Assembly: GCA_963708645.1 (NCBI GenBank)
Contig: CAVPTA010000014.1
Span: forward strand, 368,764 to 432,763
Reading direction: 5' to 3'
DNA: 64,000 nt
DNA from: RYN-133 sp963708645
GTDB taxonomy: Bacteria; Actinomycetota; Actinomycetes; Mycobacteriales; Jatrophihabitantaceae
Positions within the stretch are counted from its first letter, which is position 1. The number at the start of each line of letters is the position of its first letter. The notes under the pieces were generated by a model that ran no database searches, was not told the DNA's origin, and was given only the letters and a program-made list of their open reading frames with translations. This document shows, in pieces, positions 15,325 to 24,054 of this stretch. Made by a program: the position numbers and the translations under genes.

Positions 15325-18300
15325 ATGCGCAATGTTGTTGACGCTGTCGCTCGCGCGGTCGCCGTTGTCGGGCACCCGCGCCGGCCGGCCACGCCGGTCG
15401 ACGAGCGCTCGGGCCCGCACCCACGAACCCTGGGCTGGTTCAGCGCCGCGGCAATGGCGATGGGCGGCAGCAATCAGAGCCTGTTCCTGCTGACAGCGCT
15501 CATCGCGTCGCAGGGTGGCGCCGCGGTGCCGCTGCTGGCTGTCGGGCTCCTGCTCGCCTGGGCCGCCGCACCCGGCTGGACCGAGTTGACCCTCATGTGG
15601 CCGGATCGGGTCGGCGGCATCGCCGCGACCTGCGCCGAGGCCTTTCGCCGCATCAACCCCGTGCTGGCCAATCTGACCGGCGTTTGCTACTGGTGGGGCT
15701 GGGTCCCGACGTGCGGGCTGACCGCCATCTTGTCGGCGGAGGCGTTGCATTCGTGGTACCTGCCGTCCGTCCCCGTGACTCCGCTGGCCGTCGTCATCGT
15801 CCTCGTCTTCATGGCGTTGAACCTGTCGGGAATCAGCCGTACGTCGCGGGTGGTGAACGTCATCGGCGTCGGCGCAGCGAGCCTCGCGCTGCTCAGCGTC
15901 GTGATTCCGCTTGTGCACGGCGATGTCGACACGAGCAAGGCGTACTCGTGGAATCTGCTGGCACCCTTCCACGGCGTGTTCGGCAACATCTCGAGCGCGA
16001 TGGCGGGCCTGTACCTGATCGGATTCGCTGCGCCCGCGTTCGAGGCGTCCACCTGCCACGTCGGAGAGATGCGAGATCCGCAGCGCAATCTGCCGCGCGC
16101 GATGCTGGCCAGTGCCGTGATGGCAGGCCTGTTCTTCCTCGTCGTGCCGGTCGTGTGGCTCGGCGTGTTCGGGACATCGGGACTCAGTGCTGCCAACGGC
16201 GCCGACCTCGCCCATCTGCTCGGGCCGACCTTCGCCCCGCTCCTCGGCGGCCTGGCCAAGAGCGCAGCAATTTGGTTCATGGTGCTCAACATGTTCCACG
16301 GGACGGTGCAGCCGCTGGCCGGTGCCGCACGCACGCTGTCGCAGCTGTCGGAAGACGGTCTGCTTCCACGGCTGGTCGGTCGACGCAACCGGTTCGACGC
16401 GCCGCAGGTCGCGATCGTGTTGACTGCGACGCTCGCCATCGTCTTCCTCATCGCCGGCGACCCGGTCTGGATGATCGCCGCTGCCAACTTCACGTATCTG
16501 ATCGGCATCGCGTTGCCGAGCATCGCAGTCTGGCTGTTGCGCCGTGACGCGCCCGATCACGAGCGGCCGTGGCGAGCCCCGAGATTCACGATCGGCCTCG
16601 GCGCGTGCTCAGCCGTTGTCTGGTTGATCGCGACCGTTCTGGGATTCCGGCAGTTCGGACTGCCTGTCGTCCTGTTCGGGCTGGTCCTCGCATATTCGGG
16701 GTCGGCGTTCTACGCATGGCGACGGTTCGCCGATCGCCGACGCGAACGCAGACCGCGGATCGTCCGTAGCCTGCACCTGAAACTCACCGGCGCGATGTTG
16801 GCCGTGATGATTCTCGACGGCGCCGGCTACCTGCTCGCTGTGACCTCGACCGGACGGCACGACAGGGCAACCGTCGCGATCCTCGAAGACATCTTCGTCG
16901 CCGTCGCCATCCTCACCGTCACCGTCGGGCTCGTCCTGCCGGGCATGATCGCCCACTCCGTCACCGAGGTCGCGCAGGCCGCAGATCAACTGTCGTCGGG
17001 AACGCTGGCCGATCTCACCCGCGCGATGGACGCACTCGGCAGTGGCGACCTCGAAGCCGCCCGCGCAACCCCGCGCACGCAACCGGTGGCTATCCGTAGC
17101 CGCGACGAAGTCGGCGCAATGGCCGGCGCGTTCAACAAGATGCAGGACGAGATCGGCCGCGCCGCCAGCGCGCTCGACCGTGCGCGGCGCGCGTTGCGAC
17201 GCTCACGCACCGACCTGGAATACCTTGCCACCCACGACTCACTCACCACGCTGCCCAACCGTCGCCGGGTCAAGGACGAGATAGAGCGCATCGTCAACGA
17301 CTGCGCGCTGAACAACCGCAGTTGCGCGGTGGTCGTGCTGGATGTCGACGGGTTCAAGTACGTCAACGACAGCCGAGGTCACGCAGTCGGAGACATCGTC
17401 CTCAAGCATGTTGCGGACCTGTTCCGTTCGCACCTTCGTCCCACCGATTTCGTCGGACGCCTCGGCGGTGACGAGTTCACGGCGGCGCTCACGAACATCG
17501 AACCCGACGAGGCGCAACTGGTGATCTTCCGGCTGCTCGAGGCCCTGCGCAGCGAGGCGATCATCGTCGACAGCGGACGCGCGGTGCGCGTGACGGCCAG
17601 CGCGGGCATGGCATTCCTCGACCCGACCGCCGCGCAATCAGCCAATGACCTGCTCGTCGAAGCCGACGTCGCGATGTACCACGCGAAGGACAACGGTCGC
17701 GACCGCGTTGCGGTGTACTCGATGCTCGACCCGGGACAGGCCGACCTGCGCGGGCGGCACACGTGGATCAGCCGCGTCCAAGAGGCCCTCGAACAGGACC
17801 GCTTCACGCTGCTCGCCCAACCGATCCTCGACCTCGCCACCGGCAACGTCACCAGGTACGAGGCCCTGCTGCGCATGATCGGAACCGACGGAACGTTGAT
17901 CTCGCCGTCGCAGTTCTTGCCGGCGGCCGAACGGTCAGGGCTGATCGGCCGGGTCGACCAATGGGTGATCACCAACTCCTGTCGCATGCTCGCCGCGCAC
18001 CAGAACGCAGGCAAGCCCATCCACCTCGAGATCAACCTCTCAGGACCGTCGATGGGCGACCCGGTCATTCTCGCCCTGATCGAGCGTGAACTGCTCAAGC
18101 TCCCCGACCCAAACGGACTGATCATCGAAGTCACCGAGACGGCGGCAATCACCGACATCGAACGAGCCAAGACCTTCGCCGAACACCTCGAGTCGATCGG
18201 CTGTTCGTTCGCGCTCGACGACTTCGGAGCCGGGTTCGGATCGTTCTACTACCTCAAGCACCTTCCGTTCGACTACCTGAAGATCGACGGAACGTTCATC

Positions 18301-18531
18301 CGCGATCTGCTCACCAACCGAGCCGACGAAGTGCTGGTGAAGTCACTCGTCCAGATCGCGCGCGAACTCGGCAAACACACCATCGCCGAATTCGTCGAAG
18401 ACCAACCCACGCTGGACAAACTGCGGTCACTCGGTGTCGATTTCGCGCAGGGCTATCACATCGGGGCGCCCGCCCCGTTGGCCGACAGCCACGATGCGCG
18501 GGCCCGGGTGCACTCGCCCCTCGTGGCCTAG
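15325..18531 (+). CDS. APC-type amino acid permease fused to HAMP-GGDEF-EAL
   Basis: One uninterrupted frame of 1068 codons. Residues about 35-465 form a complete amino acid-polyamine-organocation permease with about 12 helices, including the substrate-site stretch GFAAPAFEASTCHVGEMRDP and ARTLSQLSEDGLLP. Two more helices (about 490-565) lead into a HAMP-like linker (SVTEVAQAADQLSSGTL) and a coiled coil. The GGDEF domain (about 630-790; RLGGDEF near 712, RxxD inhibitory site RPTD) and EAL domain (about 800-1055; YEALLRM near 845, NLSG, VTETAA, DDFGAGF, KIDGTFI, EFVED) keep their catalytic motifs. The design suggests that amino acid binding or transport controls cyclic di-GMP turnover. ATG 15325 is preceded by a 133-base gap; a GAGAGGGAG run lies about 35 bases upstream and a GGTCCACCCAGG stretch is nearer, so the exact start is not certain. 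Confidence 0.93.
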   Translation: MRNVVDAVARAVAVVGHPRRPATPVDERSGPHPRTLGWFSAAAMAMGGSNQSLFLLTALIASQGGAAVPLLAVGLLLAWAAAPGWTELTLMWPDRVGGIAATCAEAFRRINPVLANLTGVCYWWGWVPTCGLTAILSAEALHSWYLPSVPVTPLAVVIVLVFMALNLSGISRTSRVVNVIGVGAASLALLSVVIPLVHGDVDTSKAYSWNLLAPFHGVFGNISSAMAGLYLIGFAAPAFEASTCHVGEMRDPQRNLPRAMLASAVMAGLFFLVVPVVWLGVFGTSGLSAANGADLAHLLGPTFAPLLGGLAKSAAIWFMVLNMFHGTVQPLAGAARTLSQLSEDGLLPRLVGRRNRFDAPQVAIVLTATLAIVFLIAGDPVWMIAAANFTYLIGIALPSIAVWLLRRDAPDHERPWRAPRFTIGLGACSAVVWLIATVLGFRQFGLPVVLFGLVLAYSGSAFYAWRRFADRRRERRPRIVRSLHLKLTGAMLAVMILDGAGYLLAVTSTGRHDRATVAILEDIFVAVAILTVTVGLVLPGMIAHSVTEVAQAADQLSSGTLADLTRAMDALGSGDLEAARATPRTQPVAIRSRDEVGAMAGAFNKMQDEIGRAASALDRARRALRRSRTDLEYLATHDSLTTLPNRRRVKDEIERIVNDCALNNRSCAVVVLDVDGFKYVNDSRGHAVGDIVLKHVADLFRSHLRPTDFVGRLGGDEFTAALTNIEPDEAQLVIFRLLEALRSEAIIVDSGRAVRVTASAGMAFLDPTAAQSANDLLVEADVAMYHAKDNGRDRVAVYSMLDPGQADLRGRHTWISRVQEALEQDRFTLLAQPILDLATGNVTRYEALLRMIGTDGTLISPSQFLPAAERSGLIGRVDQWVITNSCRMLAAHQNAGKPIHLEINLSGPSMGDPVILALIERELLKLPDPNGLIIEVTETAAITDIERAKTFAEHLESIGCSFALDDFGAGFGSFYYLKHLPFDYLKIDGTFIRDLLTNRADEVLVKSLVQIARELGKHTIAEFVEDQPTLDKLRSLGVDFAQGYHIGAPAPLADSHDARARVHSPLVA

Positions 18532-18559
18532 CGCGGAGTCGAGTGCGACCGGCGCATCG

Positions 18560-20155
18560 TCAGAAGCGGCGCCTGTACCGCATCGTGACCGGCCGGCCGT
18601 CGGGGTCATAGATGATCTTGTAGAGCGGGGTGGCCCAGGCGAGCGTGCGCCGACCCAGTCGCGGCAGGTGGTAAGGCCGCAGGCGTCCCGGCGGCCGCGG
18701 CGAACGTCGGTCGCTGTCGCACCACTGCTGCAAGCGGGACGCACTGTCGGCAAACCGCTTGAACATCGAGGCAGGGTCGATCAGGTCGGTGTCGTCGTCG
18801 GCGTCGAGGTGCTCGCGAGCAAGTTCGAGGCGCAACTCCCGGGCGAAACGCCTGGCGCCGTGACCGAACCGGTCGATCACGGCAGGCTCGCGGAGGTCGC
18901 GCTGCTCGTCGACGACTGCGCTCGACAGTTCGGAATCGTGCGTCCACGACCTGCGATTGATGTTGTCCGAGCCCACCGCGGCCCACACGTCGTCGATGAC
19001 ACACACCTTGGCGTGCACGTACACCGGCGTTCCCGCGTGGTTCTCGATCCCGTACACGGCGACTCGTCCCGGAGCGGCCGCATGCAACTCGTCCAACGCC
19101 TGCTGACGACCGACGAGGTTCGGCGGCTTCGAGAACCGACCGTCCTGATCTGGATGGTGCGGGACGACCGCGATGAGGTGCAGCTGCTGGTTGCGGCGCA
19201 ACGATTCGGCGAAGCACTGCACGATCTCGGTTCCCCACAAGTACTGATCCTCGAGATAGATCAGTCGCTCAGCTCGCGCCACGACCTTGTGGTAACCCCG
19301 CGCAACGCTACGTTCGCCCTTCGGCGCGAACGGATAACCGCTGCGGCGATAGCCGTACGTGCGCAGCACCTGAATGTGCGCGGTGCCGACCGGTGCGGGA
19401 TCGGGCAACTGCTCAGGGAGCGCGCCCGGCTTCCGGTCGTCGTGTCGAACGCGCTCGCTGATTACGTTGATCGGGTTACGAGTCAGCGGTGCGGGATCTT
19501 CCCACCGCTCGCGAAAGGTTGTCTCGATGTCGCCGACGGCCGGCCCGCGGACCATCAGTTGGATGTCATGCCACGGCGGCCGCTCGCCGTAGATCTTCGC
19601 CATCGGTTGCTTCTGTGGATCACCCTCGTGATCGGAGCTGTCGCGGCGGCTGTGGCACAGATCGATCCCGCCGACGAACGCGACATCGAGTTCGGGGCGA
19701 CCAGGATGGCGGATGACCACGAACTTCTGGTGGTGCGATCCGCCGGGACGCACTCGCATGTCGAGCAGACACTCACCGCCGGCCGCCTCGATCTCCTCGC
19801 CGAGGTGGCGATTCTGCTGCTCGCTGAAGGACAGCTTGTCGAGGTGCGAGCGCCACACCAGGCCCTTGACGAGCACACCTCGCGCCGCCGCATCGCACAA
19901 TGCATGTGCCACCGCGGTACCGCTCGCATCCAACGCCTGATCGGGATCCCCGCGCCAATCGGTGAACATCACCAGATCGCCCGGGCGCGCCCGCCGAAGG
20001 TCTGCGAGCAACTCCGCGAAGTACGTGCGTCCATGAACGAGCGGGCGGACGGCATTGCCCGACGTCCACGCGATCCCGTCCGCGTGCCGACGATCCACCC
20101 GAGTAGCGGGGTTGCCGCGCTCGGGCGTGCTCAAGAACCAATCGGCAACGTCCAT
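18560..20155 (-). CDS. Phospholipase D-like protein with two HKD motifs
   Basis: The protein has two PLD phosphodiesterase motifs: HHQKFVVIRHPG in the first half and VHAKVCVIDDVWAAVGSDN in the second, each followed by the expected Asp and Gly-Ser-Asp-Asn type residues. The two half-sites form one active site in this family, acting on phosphatidyl groups or other phosphodiesters. I prefer ATG 20155 (531 residues, MDVADWFLSTPERGNP), because family members begin near this motif. In-frame starts at 20242 and 20263 (567 residues) are possible but lack clear ribosome sites and would consume the divergent promoter region. No signal peptide is visible. It is single and divergent from the secreted protein at 20287. 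Confidence 0.85.
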   Translation of the reverse strand: MDVADWFLSTPERGNPATRVDRRHADGIAWTSGNAVRPLVHGRTYFAELLADLRRARPGDLVMFTDWRGDPDQALDASGTAVAHALCDAAARGVLVKGLVWRSHLDKLSFSEQQNRHLGEEIEAAGGECLLDMRVRPGGSHHQKFVVIRHPGRPELDVAFVGGIDLCHSRRDSSDHEGDPQKQPMAKIYGERPPWHDIQLMVRGPAVGDIETTFRERWEDPAPLTRNPINVISERVRHDDRKPGALPEQLPDPAPVGTAHIQVLRTYGYRRSGYPFAPKGERSVARGYHKVVARAERLIYLEDQYLWGTEIVQCFAESLRRNQQLHLIAVVPHHPDQDGRFSKPPNLVGRQQALDELHAAAPGRVAVYGIENHAGTPVYVHAKVCVIDDVWAAVGSDNINRRSWTHDSELSSAVVDEQRDLREPAVIDRFGHGARRFARELRLELAREHLDADDDTDLIDPASMFKRFADSASRLQQWCDSDRRSPRPPGRLRPYHLPRLGRRTLAWATPLYKIIYDPDGRPVTMRYRRRF

Positions 20156-20219
20156 GAACCCATCAAAGCGCAGTGCGGCGACCGGAGGCAGCAATCCGTT
20201 ATACGCCTCTAAATGTGCC

Positions 20220-20239
20220 CGCAACAGACTTTTGTTGCG
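20220..20239. promoter_or_regulatory. Inverted repeat in divergent promoter region
   Basis: CGCAACA (20220-20226) and TGTTGCG (20233-20239) form a 7-6-7 inverted repeat between the phospholipase D gene and the secreted-protein gene. It could be an operator for either gene, provided the phospholipase starts at 20155. Shape is the only support. Confidence 0.3.
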
Positions 20240-20286
20240 CATTGAGAGGGAGTTGGCTTCCACCGACTGCTTCGTTGGGGGGAACG

Positions 20287-22216
20287 ATGACTCGACTCCA
20301 GAGCACGGCGATCATCATCGCGACGGCTGCAGGGCTGGTGGTGAGCGGCGCGAGTGCCACCGCAGGCGCCGCAAGCGCCGGCAGGCGCCCGGCGGACACG
20401 ACCGCGTCGGCAGTCCATCTGGAGAGGGCGAAGCTGTTCGCCAGCACGACGACGTTCCCGAAGTCTGTTACGCACACCGGCGGTGGCGCAGTGAATCTGC
20501 GCGAGAACGGCACGATCGACCGGTACGCGGCGGTGAGCAACTCGCCGCGGCCGACGGTGCGGCGTACTTCGAACGGCCATACCGCGCTGCGCGCAGCCAA
20601 TGCCACCTCATGGTTGCCGGTGGTCGCGCCCACGGCGGTCAACACGGCAAAACCCGGCGCCGTGACCAGCTGGCAGGGCCTCAACGAATACAGCAACCAG
20701 AAGTACGCCGGCTTCTCCCTCGAACCCCCGGACCAGGGCCTGTGCGCCGGCAACGGCCACGTCCTCGAAATGATCAATGACGTCGTGCGCAGCTACACGA
20801 CTTCGGGGACGGTCGAGAAGACCGCTTACCTGAACAGCTTCTTCCAGGAGCCGGCCTATCAGTTCACGACCGACCCCAGCTGCGTGTACGACGCCGGTAC
20901 TCATCGGTTCTTCGCGACCCAGCTGACCTTGGACTCCGACCCGAACACCGGTGCTCCGACCGGCAACGACTGGATCGACCTGGCCGTCAGCAAGACCGCC
21001 GACCCGACCGGTGGATTCAACATCTACCGCATCTACACCACCGACGACGGCAGCAACGGAACGCCGTCGCACTCCGGCTGTCCGTGCATCGGCGACTTCC
21101 CGCACCTCGCCACTGACGCCCACGGCGTCTTCGTGACCACGAACGAATACCCGTTCGGCGACGATCCAGGCGTTTACGGAAACAACTTCAACGGCTCCCA
21201 GGTCTACGCGCTGAGCAAGGCTGCAGTCGCTGCCGGGTCGAGCGGCGTGCCGGTGGTCCACTTCGAGAACACTCGAATTCCCCGCGACGTCCGGCCCCGT
21301 GCACACCGGGTTCACCTTGTGGCCCGCGCAGAGCGCCGGGACGGCGTACGCGAGCGCCAACAACGGAACGATCTATTTCGTCTCGTCGCTGGCGTCCGAG
21401 GAAGCACGACCGAATGACTTCACCGGGCACGGCAACCAGATCGGGCTCTGGTGGATCTCGAACACGGCGAGCCTGGATTCGACGCCATCGCTTGCTCTGA
21501 ACGTCAAGGTCCTTCCTGCCGGCGCGTACGGGATTCCGCCGACCTCGAACCAGAAGGCCGGCCCGGTGCCGCTGAAGGACTGCCTCAACGTCGGGTGCAA
21601 TCCGAACTACGGCGACCCGTACGCACCTGAACAGGAAGGCGGATTCGACTCATCAGACACTCGCCCGCTCACTGCGTACTACGCCAACGGCCACGTCTTC
21701 TCAGCACTCGACACGGCAATGTCTGTGGCGGGAAACGTCGAGGCAGGCGTCGAGTGGTTCAGCGTCAATGCGCAGCGTCAGAGCAGCTCGATGGGAAGCA
21801 GTGGGTACGTCGGAGTCGCTCACAACAACGCCACGTTCCCAGCAATTGCCACCGACACGAGCGGCAACGGCTACATCGGCATGACGTTGAGCGGCGACAA
21901 CTATTTCCCGTCCGCTGTGTACGCGTCATGGTCGAACGGCATGGGTTCGACGATCCACGTCGCACGGGCCGGCCAGGCGCCCAGCGATGGGTTCTGTGCC
22001 TATCTCGCGTTCAACTGCGCCGGCACGCCGACCCCGAAGATCCGTCCGCGATGGGGCGACTACGGCTACGTCGCCTGGGACGGCACACAGTTCTACGTCG
22101 CCAACGAATACATCGCCAGCGCGTGCAGTTTCAGCACCTTCGTCAACGACTACACCTGCGGCAAGCAGCGGACGTTCTTCGGCAATTTCTCCACGCACAT
22201 CCAGGTCCTGCACTAG
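20287..22216 (+). pseudogene. Large secreted protein gene interrupted by one +1 frameshift
   Basis: ATG 20287 follows a strong GGGGGGAACG site and opens a signal peptide (residues 1-30, AAGLVVSGASATAGAASA). The first frame runs through HFENTRIP and then turns to nonsense, ending at 21417. The correct continuation (GPVHTGFTLWPAQS) is in the +2 frame and runs to TAG 22216 with typical composition. Removing one C from the CCCC run at 21280-21283 restores a 642-residue protein. The mature part has repeated Asp-box or propeller-like strands (AVSKTADPTGGF, ATDAHGVFVTTNEY, FPAIATDTSGNGYIG) and several Cys. It looks like an exported beta-propeller of unknown function. It could be a fresh mutation or a sequencing error. 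Confidence 0.8.
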
Positions 22217-22227
22217 GAAGCGCTGGA

Positions 22228-22257
22228 CTGCCGGGCTCGGCGTTCCGAGCCTGGCAG
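22228..22257 (+). terminator. Hairpin terminator after the secreted protein gene
   Basis: CTGCCgGGCTCGG (22228-22240) pairs with CCGAGCCtGGCAG (22245-22257) around a CGTT loop: twelve base pairs with one G-T apposition. It starts 12 bases after the stop codon. There is no T-run. Confidence 0.6.
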
Positions 22258-22334
22258 GCACGTAAGAATCGAAGGCTGAGAGTCCTGCTCCGACACCAGG
22301 CTCGGCGCCCGGACGCGGCTTACACTCCGCCCTG

Positions 22335-23996
22335 ATGAAGATCAATTGGCCAGTGGTCGCGCTCGGACGCGATGCGCAGCGCAAGGTTGCCGGCGCTGCG
22401 GCTGCGCTCGCCATCGCATCGATCGTGTACAGCCAGTTCGATCTGTACGGCCACTTCTCACGCGACTCTGCGATCTACCTCTACGGCGGGCAGCGCGCGA
22501 CCCATGGCGTACCGCCGTACGCCAGCATCATGGACCCGAAGGGGCCGATCACTTCGATTCTCTGCGGCTTCGGAGTGGCGCTCGCGCGACTGCTCGGACG
22601 CGACGACGTTCTCACCGTCCGGGTCGAGTTCTGCGCGCTCGCCATCATCAGCGTGCTCGGGATCTATCTGCTCGTCCTCGAGCTGTGGCAATCGGTCGTT
22701 GCGGCAGTAGTCGCAGCAGCGGTGTTCGTGATCTTCCGCAACTACGCCCACCAGGCGCTGATGGGACCGGAGGGCCACGCGCCGGGAATTGTGTTCCTGA
22801 TCTTCGCGATGTGGCTGACGGTGCGTCGGCAGTGGTATTGGGCCGGCGTCGCCGCCTCGCTGGCCTTCTGTTCGTGGCAACCGTTGGCCACGTGGCCGAT
22901 CGTCGTGGTCTTGTGCGCTGTCGTGTGGTCGGCCGGGACGCGGTTACGTGCTCTCGCATGGACGCTGGCCGGCCTTGCGACGCCGGTCGCTGCGCTGATG
23001 ATCTACTACGCCGCCGAAGGGCACGTCGGTTCGCTGTTCACCGGCTTGTTCGTCTTCCCGCTGACCTCGGTGCGGCGTCCACCCGAGACCTTGGGATCCC
23101 GGCTCGCCTACGTCGTGCGCAACATCAACGAGTCGTTCCAGAGCAGCGCGGTGTTCATCTGGGTCGGGCTCGCGCTCATGGTGGCGATGGCTGTGGTCAC
23201 CGTCGTATCTGCCCGCCCCCAATGGCGATCGGCGCTGACAAGTCCGATCGTGTTGCTGGTGCTGCTGACCTTCTGCCTGCATCTGTTCTACATCGCGTAT
23301 GACTACATCGGTTGGACGCACGCGTTTCCGCTGTTGCCTTATGCGGCCATCGGCTTCGGGGCAGCGACGGCGTACGTCCTCGAGCGACTTGCGCGGGAGC
23401 ACGTACGACATGTCGTGACCGGAGCGCTCCTGGCCGGTGCGGCTGTGCTGACCATCGTGTACGCCATCGCCTACTACGAGCCGTCCTCCAATGGACTGTC
23501 GATCCCGAACCGGCTTGCCGGCGGCGGAGTGCCCGTGCTGCGCGCCGAGGAGGCCGCCGCGTGCGCGATCCAGCGCGGCATCGTTCCCCACACGCCGCTA
23601 TGGGTGCTCGGCGACCCGGTGCCGCTCGTCCTGCTGCACCGCGTGAACCCGGACAACTATCCGTACGAGGGAAGCGGCCTCGACCAGTGGCGTGTCGACC
23701 ACACGCCAGGTGGGTTCGCCGGGTGGACCTCGCAGATCACGGCGAGCCACGCGTCGGTCGTCGTGCTCGACGCGTGGCGGGGCCCGTACGTCAAGCCGAT
23801 GAAGCACTTCCTGATCACGCACGGATATCGACCCGGCTTCGTCGGGACGTACGGCGTCTACGTCACGCCGGCGGCCCACGCTCGCCTGCACGATCATTCG
23901 ATCAAGCTGGCGCGCAGGCAGTACTACTGGCCCCTGACCACGACCGACGGTCAGTCGTTCCGCGGCACACACTGCACGCGCATCGCTGCGGGATGA
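22335..23996 (+). CDS. Multi-pass membrane protein, GT-C glycosyltransferase-like
   Basis: The 553-residue protein has about ten membrane helices in residues 15-390 and a soluble C-terminal part. The first loop has FSRDSAIYLYGGQ and GVPPYASIMDPKGP, the pattern of an acidic residue followed by a PPY motif seen in the first extracytoplasmic loop of GT-C enzymes that use polyprenyl-phosphate sugars. A role in adding sugars to envelope glycans or exported proteins is likely but not certain. ATG 22335 follows the upstream gene by 118 bases. It converges on the propeller-protein gene across a strong hairpin. Confidence 0.75.
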   Translation: MKINWPVVALGRDAQRKVAGAAAALAIASIVYSQFDLYGHFSRDSAIYLYGGQRATHGVPPYASIMDPKGPITSILCGFGVALARLLGRDDVLTVRVEFCALAIISVLGIYLLVLELWQSVVAAVVAAAVFVIFRNYAHQALMGPEGHAPGIVFLIFAMWLTVRRQWYWAGVAASLAFCSWQPLATWPIVVVLCAVVWSAGTRLRALAWTLAGLATPVAALMIYYAAEGHVGSLFTGLFVFPLTSVRRPPETLGSRLAYVVRNINESFQSSAVFIWVGLALMVAMAVVTVVSARPQWRSALTSPIVLLVLLTFCLHLFYIAYDYIGWTHAFPLLPYAAIGFGAATAYVLERLAREHVRHVVTGALLAGAAVLTIVYAIAYYEPSSNGLSIPNRLAGGGVPVLRAEEAAACAIQRGIVPHTPLWVLGDPVPLVLLHRVNPDNYPYEGSGLDQWRVDHTPGGFAGWTSQITASHASVVVLDAWRGPYVKPMKHFLITHGYRPGFVGTYGVYVTPAAHARLHDHSIKLARRQYYWPLTTTDGQSFRGTHCTRIAAG

Positions 23997-24012
23997 CCTG
24001 TCAGACCTGTGG

Positions 24013-24050
24013 CGCTGAGGGTGTGGGCCGTGCAGCCCACACCCTCAGCG
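24013..24050. terminator. Bidirectional intrinsic terminator
   Basis: A perfect 16-bp stem (CGCTGAGGGTGTGGGC at 24013-24028 with its complement at 24035-24050) closes a CGTGCA loop between two convergent genes. It is placed just after both stops and is the strongest hairpin I saw in the window. Confidence 0.85.
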
Positions 24051-24054
24051 GTGA

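Noticed and set aside
15151..16560. Long antisense open frame opposite the permease-GGDEF-EAL gene
   Set aside because: Low-complexity composition with runs of charged residues and no motif; the opposite frame carries a complete set of catalytic motifs.
21280..21283. Programmed ribosomal frameshifting at the CCCC run
   Set aside because: No slippery heptamer, stop codon or stimulatory structure of a known programmed site is visible; error or mutation is simpler.
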